This document shows, piece after piece, positions 42,833 to 51,297 of a stretch of 64,000 bases of DNA (position 1 is its first letter; the number at the start of each line of letters is the position of its first letter). The stretch is from Rhodospirillales bacterium. Lineage in GTDB: Bacteria > Pseudomonadota > Alphaproteobacteria > Rhodospirillales > Casp-alpha2. The position numbers and the translations under genes were made by a program. The stretch is from the NCBI GenBank assembly GCA_021775095.1, contig JAJFII010000016.1, positions 61,930-125,929 of the forward strand, written 5' to 3'. Below the pieces are notes generated by a model, which worked only from the letters and a program-made list of their open reading frames with translations, searched no databases and had not been told where the DNA came from.

Positions 42833-44082
42833 TTGACGTCACCTTGCGCGGTCCTCGCCGTCCGTCGTGCCGCCGCAGCCAGGACGTCGATCATTTGGCG
42901 GGCTTGCGTCTCTCTGCTGTGACGGGGGGCGGCGGCCAGACTGTTTTGGCGTAACCGATCGCGTAACAGCGGGTCATCGCACAACCGTTTTGCAGCGTCG
43001 GCCAGGGCCGTTGGGTCCTCCGGCGGAATATGGAGACCGGCGTTTTCGGCGGTTAAAATGGCGCTGGCTTCACCCGCGGGAAGGGCCATTAACAGGGGCA
43101 AACCCATGCCCATGGCTTCGAACATTTTGGACGGGATCACTTCGGCAAAGGCCGGTGTATTCTTAAGGTGAACCAGGGCGACGTCACACAAACTCCAGAT
43201 TTTTGGCATCATGTCCTTGGGCTGGGGCGGCAAAAAAACAACATTTTTTAGGTTTTGCGCGTTTGCCCGTTCGATCAGAGCGGCCCGTTCGGCACCGTCA
43301 CCAACCAGCACAAACCGGATATCGTGGCGATCTTGCAAAAGTTCGGCGGCATCCAGGACGTTGGTTAAGCCATGGGCCATGCCATGGGTCCCGACATAGC
43401 CCAGAACAAATTTATCGGTCAACTGCCATTGATCCGCCAGCTGCCGATCACGCTGCTGGGGGGCATAACGCCAAAGATCGACGCCATTGATCACAACATC
43501 AATTTTGGCCGCATCGATACCCCGGTCCACGAGGTTTTTTCGAAAGGCGTTGGTCAATGCGGCGACCCGTGCTGAGCGTCGATATAAAAAAAGCTCGAGT
43601 TTTTCCAGCATCCGCAGGGCCAGGCTTGGACGCATGGCACCAACCGCAACGATTGATGCCGGCCATAAATCGCCCAACTCAAAAACAAACGGGATCCGCC
43701 GAAGGGCACCTAACATCCAGCCGCCGACGGCGGCAAAAAACTGTGGCGAGGTCGCTGCAATCACCTCCGGGCGTCTCTCGAACAATCCGGCACTCACCGC
43801 TGTTATCATAAAACTGACAAAATCCAGAGTGCGACGGGTGGTTCCGCGATTTGCGGCAATGTAGGTCTTTACCCGAACCACCCGGATTCCTTCGCGCATC
43901 TCCACCTGATGCCAGCGGTTCTGCCATCCGTCGTGTAATTTGCCTTGGGGGAAGTTTGGTGCGGACGTGATGATGGTAACCTGATGCCCGTCTTTTACCC
44001 AATACAGAGCCCGTTCATAGACCCGGGTAGCCGCAGCATTGGTTTCAGGGGGAAAATTTTCCGTCAGAAATAAAATTTTCAT
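42829..44082 (-). CDS. GT4 family glycosyltransferase
   Basis: 417 residues from ATG 44082, set by the ATGA overlap with the upstream gene; the frame goes on to 44313 but the rest is not protein-like. GT-B fold with FLTENFPPETNAAATRVYERAL at the start, FVLGYVGTHGMAHGL in the C-terminal domain, and an EASAIL type acceptor loop (PAGEASAILTAENAG). Resembles WbuB-like N-acetylamino-sugar transferases. It should add an early sugar to the repeat unit. Confidence 0.85.
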   Translation of the reverse strand: MKILFLTENFPPETNAAATRVYERALYWVKDGHQVTIITSAPNFPQGKLHDGWQNRWHQVEMREGIRVVRVKTYIAANRGTTRRTLDFVSFMITAVSAGLFERRPEVIAATSPQFFAAVGGWMLGALRRIPFVFELGDLWPASIVAVGAMRPSLALRMLEKLELFLYRRSARVAALTNAFRKNLVDRGIDAAKIDVVINGVDLWRYAPQQRDRQLADQWQLTDKFVLGYVGTHGMAHGLTNVLDAAELLQDRHDIRFVLVGDGAERAALIERANAQNLKNVVFLPPQPKDMMPKIWSLCDVALVHLKNTPAFAEVIPSKMFEAMGMGLPLLMALPAGEASAILTAENAGLHIPPEDPTALADAAKRLCDDPLLRDRLRQNSLAAAPRHSRETQARQMIDVLAAAARRTARTAQGDVK

Positions 44083-45101
44083 GGACAGATGTCTTGTGAC
44101 GGGCGCGCGACCGGAAATTTCAAATAAAAAACAAACAAGGCGGCGACAATTAAAAATGCCGTCATTATGGCAGCCACTTCGTGCCCTTGGGTCGACCAGA
44201 GGGCCAGCCCGATTAGACAGATGTTGGCCATACAGGCACCAAATGTCGCTTGCCCATGAGTCATGCCCCGTTGAACGGCCTGTTGATAAAAATGCTGGCG
44301 GTGGGCCTGCCATATTTTTTCGCGCCGCACAAGGCGTCTAAATAATGTCAAGGTTGCATCCGTAAAAAACACCAGGGACAGGATCAAAGCTGCCGGTCCC
44401 ATACCCATCGACGCCAGCGACAACAATACCCAGGCGCACAGAAAACCCAAAGGTATGGATCCCACATCGCCCATAAATACTTTTGCCGGGTGCCAGTTGT
44501 GCGGAAGGAAACCGAGGGCTGCGGCGACCAGGATCAGGCAAGCAATAGCAAGCGAAGGCTCGGCGTCGGTAACAACCACCAGGAGGGTGCCGCCCAAACC
44601 AATGGCGATGGTTTCGCTGGTGGCCAAACCGTCAATTCCGTCCATAAAGTTGAACAGGTTGATAAACCACACCCAGCCGATGCCAATCAGCATTAATTCA
44701 AACGTCGATGGCAAAAGGCCGGCAAAAAACGGACCCGAAACAATTTCAAGGGCCAATGCCGCAATAACGGCACCTGTGTGGGAGCCAAACCGGATCAACG
44801 GGCCGAGGTTTCGAAGGTCATCAAGCCAGGAGACGGTGGTCAAAAACAACGTGATAGCAATCAGATGCAGGGCGGTTTGGCTGGCCATCAGGCCGGTCAG
44901 GCCACAAATCCCAAACCCCCCTAATAGGACGGCGACAAAGGCGATACCGCCTCCCCTTGGGGTGGCAATGTCGTGGCTTGATCGATCATTTGGCACATCG
45001 AACAGAGCGTGACGGCAAAGGTATGCAATTACCGCTTTGCTCAGAACAAAGCTGCACAGGCTAAGGATAAAAAAAAGACCGGCAATAAAACCCCAATTCA
45101 T
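44079..45101 (-). CDS. WecA/WbpL-type polyprenyl-phosphate GlcNAc/QuiNAc-1-phosphate transferase
   Basis: 340 residues with about ten membrane helices. It has DVPNDRSSHDIATPRGGGIAF, WLDDLRNLGPLIRFGSH and NFMDGIDGLATSE, the conserved Asp-rich cytoplasmic loops of the MraY/WecA family, and HxP-HxP-like AHRQHFYQQA near the end. It transfers a sugar-1-phosphate to undecaprenyl phosphate to start O-antigen synthesis. Confidence 0.92.
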   Translation of the reverse strand: MNWGFIAGLFFILSLCSFVLSKAVIAYLCRHALFDVPNDRSSHDIATPRGGGIAFVAVLLGGFGICGLTGLMASQTALHLIAITLFLTTVSWLDDLRNLGPLIRFGSHTGAVIAALALEIVSGPFFAGLLPSTFELMLIGIGWVWFINLFNFMDGIDGLATSETIAIGLGGTLLVVVTDAEPSLAIACLILVAAALGFLPHNWHPAKVFMGDVGSIPLGFLCAWVLLSLASMGMGPAALILSLVFFTDATLTLFRRLVRREKIWQAHRQHFYQQAVQRGMTHGQATFGACMANICLIGLALWSTQGHEVAAIMTAFLIVAALFVFYLKFPVARPSQDICP

Positions 45102-45160
45102 GGTGGGTTTATATCCGATCTTAAACCGCTAGGAAATGCCCCTATGGGTAAATACCCCTA

Positions 45161-46588
45161 TTAGGTTCGACCAAAGTCATCTTCAACGCGAACGATATCC
45201 TCTTCACTGATAACCGGCCCCACTTGGACTTCCATCATCCTTAACGGCGTCGTCCCCTGGTTTTCCAATCGATGGGTGACTCCGACGGGAATGTAAGTCG
45301 ACTGATCCACCGTAAGATCAAAATTTTTTTCACCATTGGTGACCCGGGCACGGCCTTCGACAACAACCCAATGTTCCGCCCGGTGGTTATGGTATTGCAA
45401 ACTTAATTTGGCACCGGCATTAACGATGATCTCCTTGACCAGATAATCGGAGTCGACCAGCAGGTTTTGATAAGACCCCCAGGGCCGGAACACCCGCGAA
45501 TGGGCGATGGCTTCCGCCCGCCCTTGTTGTTTAAGGACCTCAACAGCGCCACGCACATCCTGGTCGCGGTCCAGGGGTGCGACCAAAACTGCATCATCCG
45601 TCGCCACAACCACCAGGTTTTCGATGCCTACGGCGGCGATCAATTGTTTGTCACTTCGGACATAGGAGTTTTTCGCTTGATAAAGTACGACATCGCCGGT
45701 TGTTACGTTGCCCTGTTGATCCGGCGTGCCGATTTCGTGTAACGACGCCCACGAGCCGACATCGTTCCATCCGAAATCAGCGGCAACGACCACGGCACGG
45801 TGGGTTTTTTCCATGACCGCATAATCCATTGAGGTGGAAGGAGCACCAGCAAAAGCGGTTGCGTCCAGTTTTAAGAAACCGTTTTCTTCGATCATTTGAT
45901 CGGTTGCCAGGCGGCTGTGCTCATAGATCTCGGGGGCGAGGATTTTAAGTTCTTGCAGGAAATCGCATGCCCGGAACATAAACATGCCACTGTTCCAGGT
46001 GTAAGAACCCTCCTGCAGATAGGCCGTGGCCGTTTGCAGGTCGGGTTTTTCGACGAACCGCCGCACGGTATGTACTCTGGCAATGTCCGCAAAGGCCGGT
46101 CCCTCCTGGATATAACCATATCCGGTATTAGGCCGGTTTGGGGTGATACCAAAGGTCACCAACTGGCCGCTCAAGGCGGCTTTTGTGGCGCTATCGATGG
46201 CCTTATAAAACGATGCAAGATCACCAATGACGTGGTCCGACGGGAAAACAGCCAGCAGAACATCCGGTTGGGATCTGGACAGGTGAAACGCCGCTGCGGC
46301 GATCGCCGGCGCCGTATTGCGTGGTTCAGGTTCGAGGATAATTGCCGCGGCCGGTTTGTTGGCAGCGCGAAACTCTTCAGCGACCAAAAACCGATGGTCT
46401 TCACTGCAGACAACCGTCGGCGAAAGAAAACGAGGATCGTTAAGGCGCTCAATGGTTTCTGCCAGCAGAGATACCGGCGACGCGATGGGTTGGAACTGTT
46501 TTGGTTTTAAATGGCGTGAAACCGGCCATAGCCGGGTTCCGGCACCGCCGGAAAGAATTACGGGATGGATCGCCTGGGCGTTAGTCAA
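45161..46588 (-). CDS. manC: Mannose-1-phosphate guanylyltransferase / mannose-6-phosphate isomerase
   Basis: 475 residues. N-terminal pyrophosphorylase ILSGGAGTRLWPVSRHLKPKQF, with VFPSDHVI; C-terminal cupin type II isomerase SLQYHNHRAEHWVVVEGRA and YIPVGVTHRLEN. The bifunctional type, like AlgA. It makes GDP-mannose from GTP and Man-1-P and may also interconvert fructose-6-P and mannose-6-P. No phosphomannomutase or GDP-mannose dehydratase appears in the window. Confidence 0.95.
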   Translation of the reverse strand: MTNAQAIHPVILSGGAGTRLWPVSRHLKPKQFQPIASPVSLLAETIERLNDPRFLSPTVVCSEDHRFLVAEEFRAANKPAAAIILEPEPRNTAPAIAAAAFHLSRSQPDVLLAVFPSDHVIGDLASFYKAIDSATKAALSGQLVTFGITPNRPNTGYGYIQEGPAFADIARVHTVRRFVEKPDLQTATAYLQEGSYTWNSGMFMFRACDFLQELKILAPEIYEHSRLATDQMIEENGFLKLDATAFAGAPSTSMDYAVMEKTHRAVVVAADFGWNDVGSWASLHEIGTPDQQGNVTTGDVVLYQAKNSYVRSDKQLIAAVGIENLVVVATDDAVLVAPLDRDQDVRGAVEVLKQQGRAEAIAHSRVFRPWGSYQNLLVDSDYLVKEIIVNAGAKLSLQYHNHRAEHWVVVEGRARVTNGEKNFDLTVDQSTYIPVGVTHRLENQGTTPLRMMEVQVGPVISEEDIVRVEDDFGRT

Positions 46589-46603
46589 ATCAACCTATCT
46601 CCC

Positions 46604-47665
46604 CTATTGGGAACCCGTGTAGGTCTTATCAGACCAGTCAAGAAATCGTTGAAGGCCATCATCGAGATCAACATTGGGGTCAAAATCCAATTGAATGCGC
46701 GCCTTGCGTATATCTGGTGCGCGTCGATTCGGTTCGTCCGCCGGGTAACTGTCGGGGTATTCAACGACATCATAGGAGACTTGCCTGGACGATACGGTCT
46801 CGATTCGTTTGACCAAATCAACCATGGAAATCTCCGGATCGGGATTTCCGATATTATAAGCTTCGCCGGCAACGCCCTTGAGAACAACCAGTAAAAATCC
46901 GACGATGGCATCGGTTATATAACAGAAAGTGCGGGTTTGATTGCCGGTGCCGTATACATGCAGGGGCAGTCCGCCTTTAATGCGACTGGCAAAATTAGGC
47001 AAAACCCGGTAGTCCGTTTCCTGCATCCCCGGGCCGAAAACATTAAACGGCCGGATGGTATTTGTGTGGGTTCCTTTGGTGTTATGGAAAATATAACAAA
47101 GGGTTTCGCCAACGCGTTTGCTTTCGTCATAGCAGGCCCGAGGTCCCTGACACGAGACGTTCCCTCGATAACTCTCGGCCATGGGCACGTGTTTGGGATC
47201 AGGATCGCCATATATTTCACTGGACGAGAAAAAAGTAAACCGCGCATCATGAGTTTCGGCAAGCTCCAGCATTTTGCGCGTGCCGGTGATGGCAACTTCC
47301 AGGGTTTCCAGCGGATAGGCTCGATAATAATAAGGCGACGCAATACCTGCCGCGTGGATGACGTAGTCCAATTCACCTTCCCACGCAAAATCTTTGACGA
47401 CGTCATGATTCACAAATGTAACATTTGGCAGATCAGGTATGACCGCCCCTTCCTTGCCCGCCGTGATCATATTGTCGAGGGCGACGAGTTTGACAGGTTT
47501 TTCAAGGGAACCCTGATTTAAAGCACCAAATACTTCCATGAAGTACCTGCCCAGAAAACCGCGCCCGCCGGTTAACAAGACCGTTTTTCCGCTAAAGTTT
47601 TGAACGTCATCGCCTAAACGATCGACAATTTCGGAGATATCAGATTGCAGCAGAAATTCGGTCAT
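46604..47665 (-). CDS. UDP-glucuronate decarboxylase-like SDR
   Basis: 353 residues from ATG 47665; the frame is open to 47827 but those residues look non-coding. Features: VLLTGGRGFLGRYFMEVFG, SSSEIYGDPDPKHVPMAE, the catalytic YDESKRVGE, and RPFNVFGPGM. The YDESKR form is typical of UDP-xylose synthase (UXS) proteins. If so, it makes UDP-xylose or a 4-keto-pentose from UDP-glucuronate. It is 15 bases upstream of manC's partner position, reading towards it. Confidence 0.8.
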   Translation of the reverse strand: MTEFLLQSDISEIVDRLGDDVQNFSGKTVLLTGGRGFLGRYFMEVFGALNQGSLEKPVKLVALDNMITAGKEGAVIPDLPNVTFVNHDVVKDFAWEGELDYVIHAAGIASPYYYRAYPLETLEVAITGTRKMLELAETHDARFTFFSSSEIYGDPDPKHVPMAESYRGNVSCQGPRACYDESKRVGETLCYIFHNTKGTHTNTIRPFNVFGPGMQETDYRVLPNFASRIKGGLPLHVYGTGNQTRTFCYITDAIVGFLLVVLKGVAGEAYNIGNPDPEISMVDLVKRIETVSSRQVSYDVVEYPDSYPADEPNRRAPDIRKARIQLDFDPNVDLDDGLQRFLDWSDKTYTGSQ

Positions 47666-47944
47666 GAGTGGGGTCTCTTTATTTGAATATGAAATGTGCG
47701 GCAGTGCCAGGGACTGTATATTAGGTTCGGCTTGTTGTTTCAAACGCAATACACTGTCCTTGAGCGTATCTTCCCTAATTGGAATCACTGAGACAGCGCG
47801 TCCGGGTCTCCGACAAGGAAGGGACATCGCCTGCGCGCCTTCTCCTGTCGGGAGGGGCCCGTATTCAATCTCAGTATATCTAAGTAGGGAAGATACGCTC
47901 TAATGTACAAACAATTTCGCCGGCAACGTGTAATTGAGTATGCC
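47666..47944. other. Gene-free gap with a palindromic element
   Basis: 279 bases between the C-methyltransferase and the UXS-like gene. Contains the 138-base inverted-repeat element at 47762-47899. No other structure was seen. Confidence 0.6.
47762..47899. repeat. 138-bp palindromic element with 16-bp terminal inverted repeats (copy B)
   Basis: GAGCGTATCTTCCCTA at 47762-47777 is the exact reverse complement of 47884-47899. The inner parts also pair imperfectly (CCGACAAGGAAGG with CCTTCTCCTGTCGG). As RNA it would fold into a long interrupted hairpin. Much of it matches 35645-35730 in reverse complement. Size, terminal repeats and dispersal suit a MITE or a small structured repeat family. No target-site duplication is evident. 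Confidence 0.65.
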
Positions 47945-49207
47945 CTATCCGTCACCGATGTGGTCATGAATTGATACGGTCGGCAGGGGGACGATAAACA
48001 GGCCGCCATTTTCACAATATTTTTGATGGTTTGCCATGATGGGTTCGGCAAAATTCCAGGCCAAGATCACCACTGCATCGGGTTTATTATCATAAATTGC
48101 CTGCGACGGCAGGACAGGAATATGCAGTCCTGGCGCGTATAGATTTTGTTTCAGGGGGCTATCGTCGACAATAAAATCGATAAGATCCGGACCAATTCCA
48201 AAGTGATACATCAACGTCGTCGCTTTGGCCGGAGCGCCAAACCCGGCAATGGACTTTCCTTCCGCTTTGAGGCGGTGAAGAAGATCCGTTAGTTGGGATT
48301 TTATGGTGTCAATTTTGTCGCCAAATGCCTGAAGAGTATCAGAACGATCCAAGCCCAAAGCCGATTCCAAGGCAATGAGATTAGAAACAGATGACTGCAG
48401 GCGATGACGTCCGCTGGCTAATTGTACCACGCCGCGCAGGCTGCCCCCATGGCTGTCAATGCGTTCCGCACTTATCAGTTCAAGCCCCTGGCTGGCAAAA
48501 AAGGCCTGTAGGGGCTTGACGGAATGGTAGGCCACATGTTCGTGATAAATTGTATCAAAAAGTGTTTTCTCAAAAACGTCCACCAGATAGGAAACTTCGA
48601 ATACAAAAACACCGTCTGGTGCCAGCAGGTGACGAATTCCGGTGACAATGCCTGCCAAATCATCGGCATGGGCAAAAACATTGTTTGCGGTAATTATATG
48701 GGCCGGGCCGTGTTTCTGTTTAATGACTTTTGCAAGGTCGGGTGTAAAAAAGTCGCAGTAGGTTTCGATGCCCCGGTCCGTTGCATCCTTGGCGATGTCC
48801 TTTGCGGGATCAATCCCGAGAACCGTTTGCCCGGCTTTTCTGAAAAAACTCAAAAGGGTTCCGTCGTTGGAACCGATATCAAAAACCAAAGAGCCCTTGG
48901 GCGGTTGATAGCGGTTCACGACGTCGTTCGCATAGTCTTCGAAATGTTTTACAAAAACCGGCGATGTGCCGGACACATAAACATAATTTTCAAATAACAC
49001 TTTTGGATTAACAACATCCAACAGCTGGACATGGCCACAGGTTTGGCAGAAAAAAACGTCCAGGGGAAACAGCGCCTGTTCCGACCCGACCAAATCTGCG
49101 GTTACAAAAGCATTGGCCGGCGGCGTCGGATGCAGGCTGAGAACTTCTTCAAGATCAGAGCTCGTGCACAGGCGGCAGGTCGTCCGGCGATGGCAATCAA
49201 CAACCAT
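47945..49207 (-). CDS. Zinc-binding C-methyltransferase (NovU/TylCIII-like)
   Basis: 420 residues from ATG 49207, one base from the stop of the gene upstream. N-terminal zinc domain CRLC and FFCQTCGHVQLL (paired CxxC). The SAM domain has FDIGSNDGTLLSFF and NNVFAHADDL. The C-terminal domain shows IAGFGAPAKATTLMYHFGI. This three-part plan is that of sugar C-3 methyltransferases acting on 4-keto nucleotide sugars. Together with the cupin just upstream it suggests a branched or modified deoxysugar in the glycan. Confidence 0.85.
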   Translation of the reverse strand: MVVDCHRRTTCRLCTSSDLEEVLSLHPTPPANAFVTADLVGSEQALFPLDVFFCQTCGHVQLLDVVNPKVLFENYVYVSGTSPVFVKHFEDYANDVVNRYQPPKGSLVFDIGSNDGTLLSFFRKAGQTVLGIDPAKDIAKDATDRGIETYCDFFTPDLAKVIKQKHGPAHIITANNVFAHADDLAGIVTGIRHLLAPDGVFVFEVSYLVDVFEKTLFDTIYHEHVAYHSVKPLQAFFASQGLELISAERIDSHGGSLRGVVQLASGRHRLQSSVSNLIALESALGLDRSDTLQAFGDKIDTIKSQLTDLLHRLKAEGKSIAGFGAPAKATTLMYHFGIGPDLIDFIVDDSPLKQNLYAPGLHIPVLPSQAIYDNKPDAVVILAWNFAEPIMANHQKYCENGGLFIVPLPTVSIHDHIGDG

Positions 49208-49208
49208 A

Positions 49209-49694
49209 TTATTCGGATCCGTCCTGCTGATCTCCCGTGGGGTCACCGGGTTTCCAGGACGTCAGCCCTTCTGACGCCATCATATCGACCCGGACCACAT
49301 CCTGTTCGTAGGATTCCTGGTCGCGCGGGTTTCTGGACAATGTAAGAAACACCGTATCTTCAGGAAATGTCATCCCGTGGTCGACCAGCGGCGGGGTAAA
49401 AACCATCTCGCCTTGTTTGACCTGGATGATTTGCGGCGCTGCATCACTTCCCGTTGGGCGATGGTGATAATCAATGGCGCCGGAGACCACATAACAATAG
49501 TGCCAATCCGTTTTGTGATAATGATTGGCCCGCAAGGAACCCTTAACGGATTCAATCATTACGGCGCTTTCCATCATCATGTCGACGAGGGGACGAATTT
49601 TACCGCGCGCATCGACAAATGGATTTTCCAGTTTGATGACCCCGTGCGCGGGCCAGGTTGCTTTTTCTTCTTCGGTAACCGGTTTTACAGGCAT
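49209..49694 (-). CDS. Cupin-fold sugar isomerase/epimerase-like protein
   Basis: 161 residues. It has SVKGSLRANHYHKTDWHYCYVVSG and HxH-like metal ligands, then GEMVFTPPLVDHGMTF. This fits the WxcM/FdtA or RmlC-like cupins acting on 4-keto-6-deoxy sugars. It shares an operon with the C-methyltransferase, 1 base away. The exact reaction (isomerase or epimerase) cannot be told. Confidence 0.7.
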   Translation of the reverse strand: MPVKPVTEEEKATWPAHGVIKLENPFVDARGKIRPLVDMMMESAVMIESVKGSLRANHYHKTDWHYCYVVSGAIDYHHRPTGSDAAPQIIQVKQGEMVFTPPLVDHGMTFPEDTVFLTLSRNPRDQESYEQDVVRVDMMASEGLTSWKPGDPTGDQQDGSE

Positions 49695-49708
49695 AAAATA
49701 ATTCCCTT

Positions 49709-50434
49709 CTATTCAGATTTATCAACAGGCCGTTCTGCGACAATGAGTATATTTTTTCCAAACGGTGGTCTAAACCACCCTTCGAACACTTTTGTTACCG
49801 GAACAATATATTTGTCGTAGATAGCCGCCATTGCCGGATCAAAATCCGTTTTTTTCCCCAGGGTATTAATTAACCACCAGGGAAGAACGCCGGCAAAATC
49901 AAAATAACGTTTGTCCCGGATTTTAAACCCATGGGTATTCAGTTTAAATTCAAGTGGTGAGAGATGATAACGTCGAAAATGTCCATGGTGTCGATCCAAT
50001 TCGCTAAATAATATTTGTAATGCCGGGACAAAAAGCAGCAGGTGGCCGCCGGGTTTAAGGACCCGATATAAGGATTCAAGGGCGGTTCCGTCATCCTCAA
50101 TATGTTCCAGAACATTGACCATTATGATTGTGTCGCAATATCCGTCGGCCACCTGCGGAAGATGTGTCTCCAGCATTTCGTTATAGATCGATACTTTAGG
50201 GTCCTTTGTGATTGAATCCGGAATCAGAGCCGTTAAATGAGACGACGGTTCAACCAGGATTAATTCCTCCGCATGGTCAAATATCTGCCGCGAAATGGTT
50301 CCAATGCCGGTGCCGATTTCCATGGTTCGACCGGTTACCCAGGGGCGAAAGATTTCGACAATCCAGCCGTAATAATTGGGCAGATCGGCCAGTACAGTTA
50401 AGTCGTGACCTTCGTAAGTATGGGGAGACGTCAT
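49709..50434 (-). CDS. Class I SAM-dependent methyltransferase
   Basis: 241 residues. Motif I MEIGTGIGTISRQIF, motif II LILVEPSSHLTAL, and post-motif IIMVNVLEHIEDDGTALESL with HxE type loop, then GGHLLLFVPAL. It belongs to the ubiquinone/Methyltransf_23-like group. Probably modifies a sugar or lipid of this locus. It lies 14 bases upstream of the cupin. Confidence 0.8.
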   Translation of the reverse strand: MTSPHTYEGHDLTVLADLPNYYGWIVEIFRPWVTGRTMEIGTGIGTISRQIFDHAEELILVEPSSHLTALIPDSITKDPKVSIYNEMLETHLPQVADGYCDTIIMVNVLEHIEDDGTALESLYRVLKPGGHLLLFVPALQILFSELDRHHGHFRRYHLSPLEFKLNTHGFKIRDKRYFDFAGVLPWWLINTLGKKTDFDPAMAAIYDKYIVPVTKVFEGWFRPPFGKNILIVAERPVDKSE

Positions 50435-50467
50435 TTATCTGGGCTATTTCTAATGTGAACTGGCGAC

Positions 50468-51163
50468 TTATCGGAACAATCGTCGTTTGAACATCGTCCA
50501 GACCACGGCAATTGTATGATGGGCGCGAATTTTTTTGCCGTCTTCATAGGTCCGACCGTGATAACTCACGGGAACTTCATAAAAAACTTTACCTCGGTCG
50601 ACTGCGATCGACAGAATTTCGGCATGTTGTTCCCAACCCATGGTTTTGAGATCACCCGGGTCGACAAGTTCTCGGCGGAACATCAAATAACAACTGTAGA
50701 CATCTGTGAAAGTTGTATTGTTGAGAATGTTGAAGATAAATGTGATTAATCGGTTTCCGACTTTGTGCCAGAAATAGGAGACACGTATACACTCAGGCGC
50801 AATGAATCGACTGCCCATGATGACATCTGCGCCGTGTTCCATCACCGGGAACAGCAGTTTTACATAATCGGTCGGGTCATATTCGAGATCCGCGTCTTGG
50901 AACAGAATATAATCGCCTGTCGCCGCCTGAAGACCAGCCTTAACGGCAGCCCCCTTACCGCCATTTACAGGCATTTTCAGGAGCTTTGTATATAGGGTCG
51001 CATTGGCTTCCAAAAGTTCGATGCTTCTGTCTTTTGATCCATCATCGATGACCAAAATTTCAAACCGAACCCCCTTATACGTTACGGCCTTAACTTTCTT
51101 AAGGATCTGAAGTATCGTTGTTTCTTCGTTATATACGGGAATTAGAATCGAAATCGTGATCAT
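50468..51163 (-). CDS. GT2 dolichol-phosphate-mannose-synthase-like glycosyltransferase
   Basis: 231 residues. SILIPVYNEETTILQILKKV, ILVIDDGSKDRSIELL, and the DxD motif YILFQDADLEYDP. No C-terminal membrane helices, so it matches the soluble DPM1 type. It would charge polyprenyl phosphate with a sugar for the membrane protein next door. Confidence 0.85.
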   Translation of the reverse strand: MITISILIPVYNEETTILQILKKVKAVTYKGVRFEILVIDDGSKDRSIELLEANATLYTKLLKMPVNGGKGAAVKAGLQAATGDYILFQDADLEYDPTDYVKLLFPVMEHGADVIMGSRFIAPECIRVSYFWHKVGNRLITFIFNILNNTTFTDVYSCYLMFRRELVDPGDLKTMGWEQHAEILSIAVDRGKVFYEVPVSYHGRTYEDGKKIRAHHTIAVVWTMFKRRLFR

Positions 51164-51297
51164 CGTATCTTCTATCGGTAGGCGCGGATTAGACGCGAGG
51201 GCTGGAAATTGACGTTTATAGGCGTCCGGGTTGGCGGGAACAAGCCAGCTTTGTGTTCACGCCGTAAGGATTGGATTTTTCATGCGTCATGCGACGC

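Noticed and set aside
44083..44313. Extension of the GT4 protein
   Set aside because: It overlaps the WecA-like gene by over 230 bases; the ATGA overlap at 44079-44082 gives a natural start.
45102..45160. Terminator between manC and the WecA-like gene
   Set aside because: CCCCTA repeats occur, but no stable stem with a T tract is visible, so the genes may be co-transcribed.
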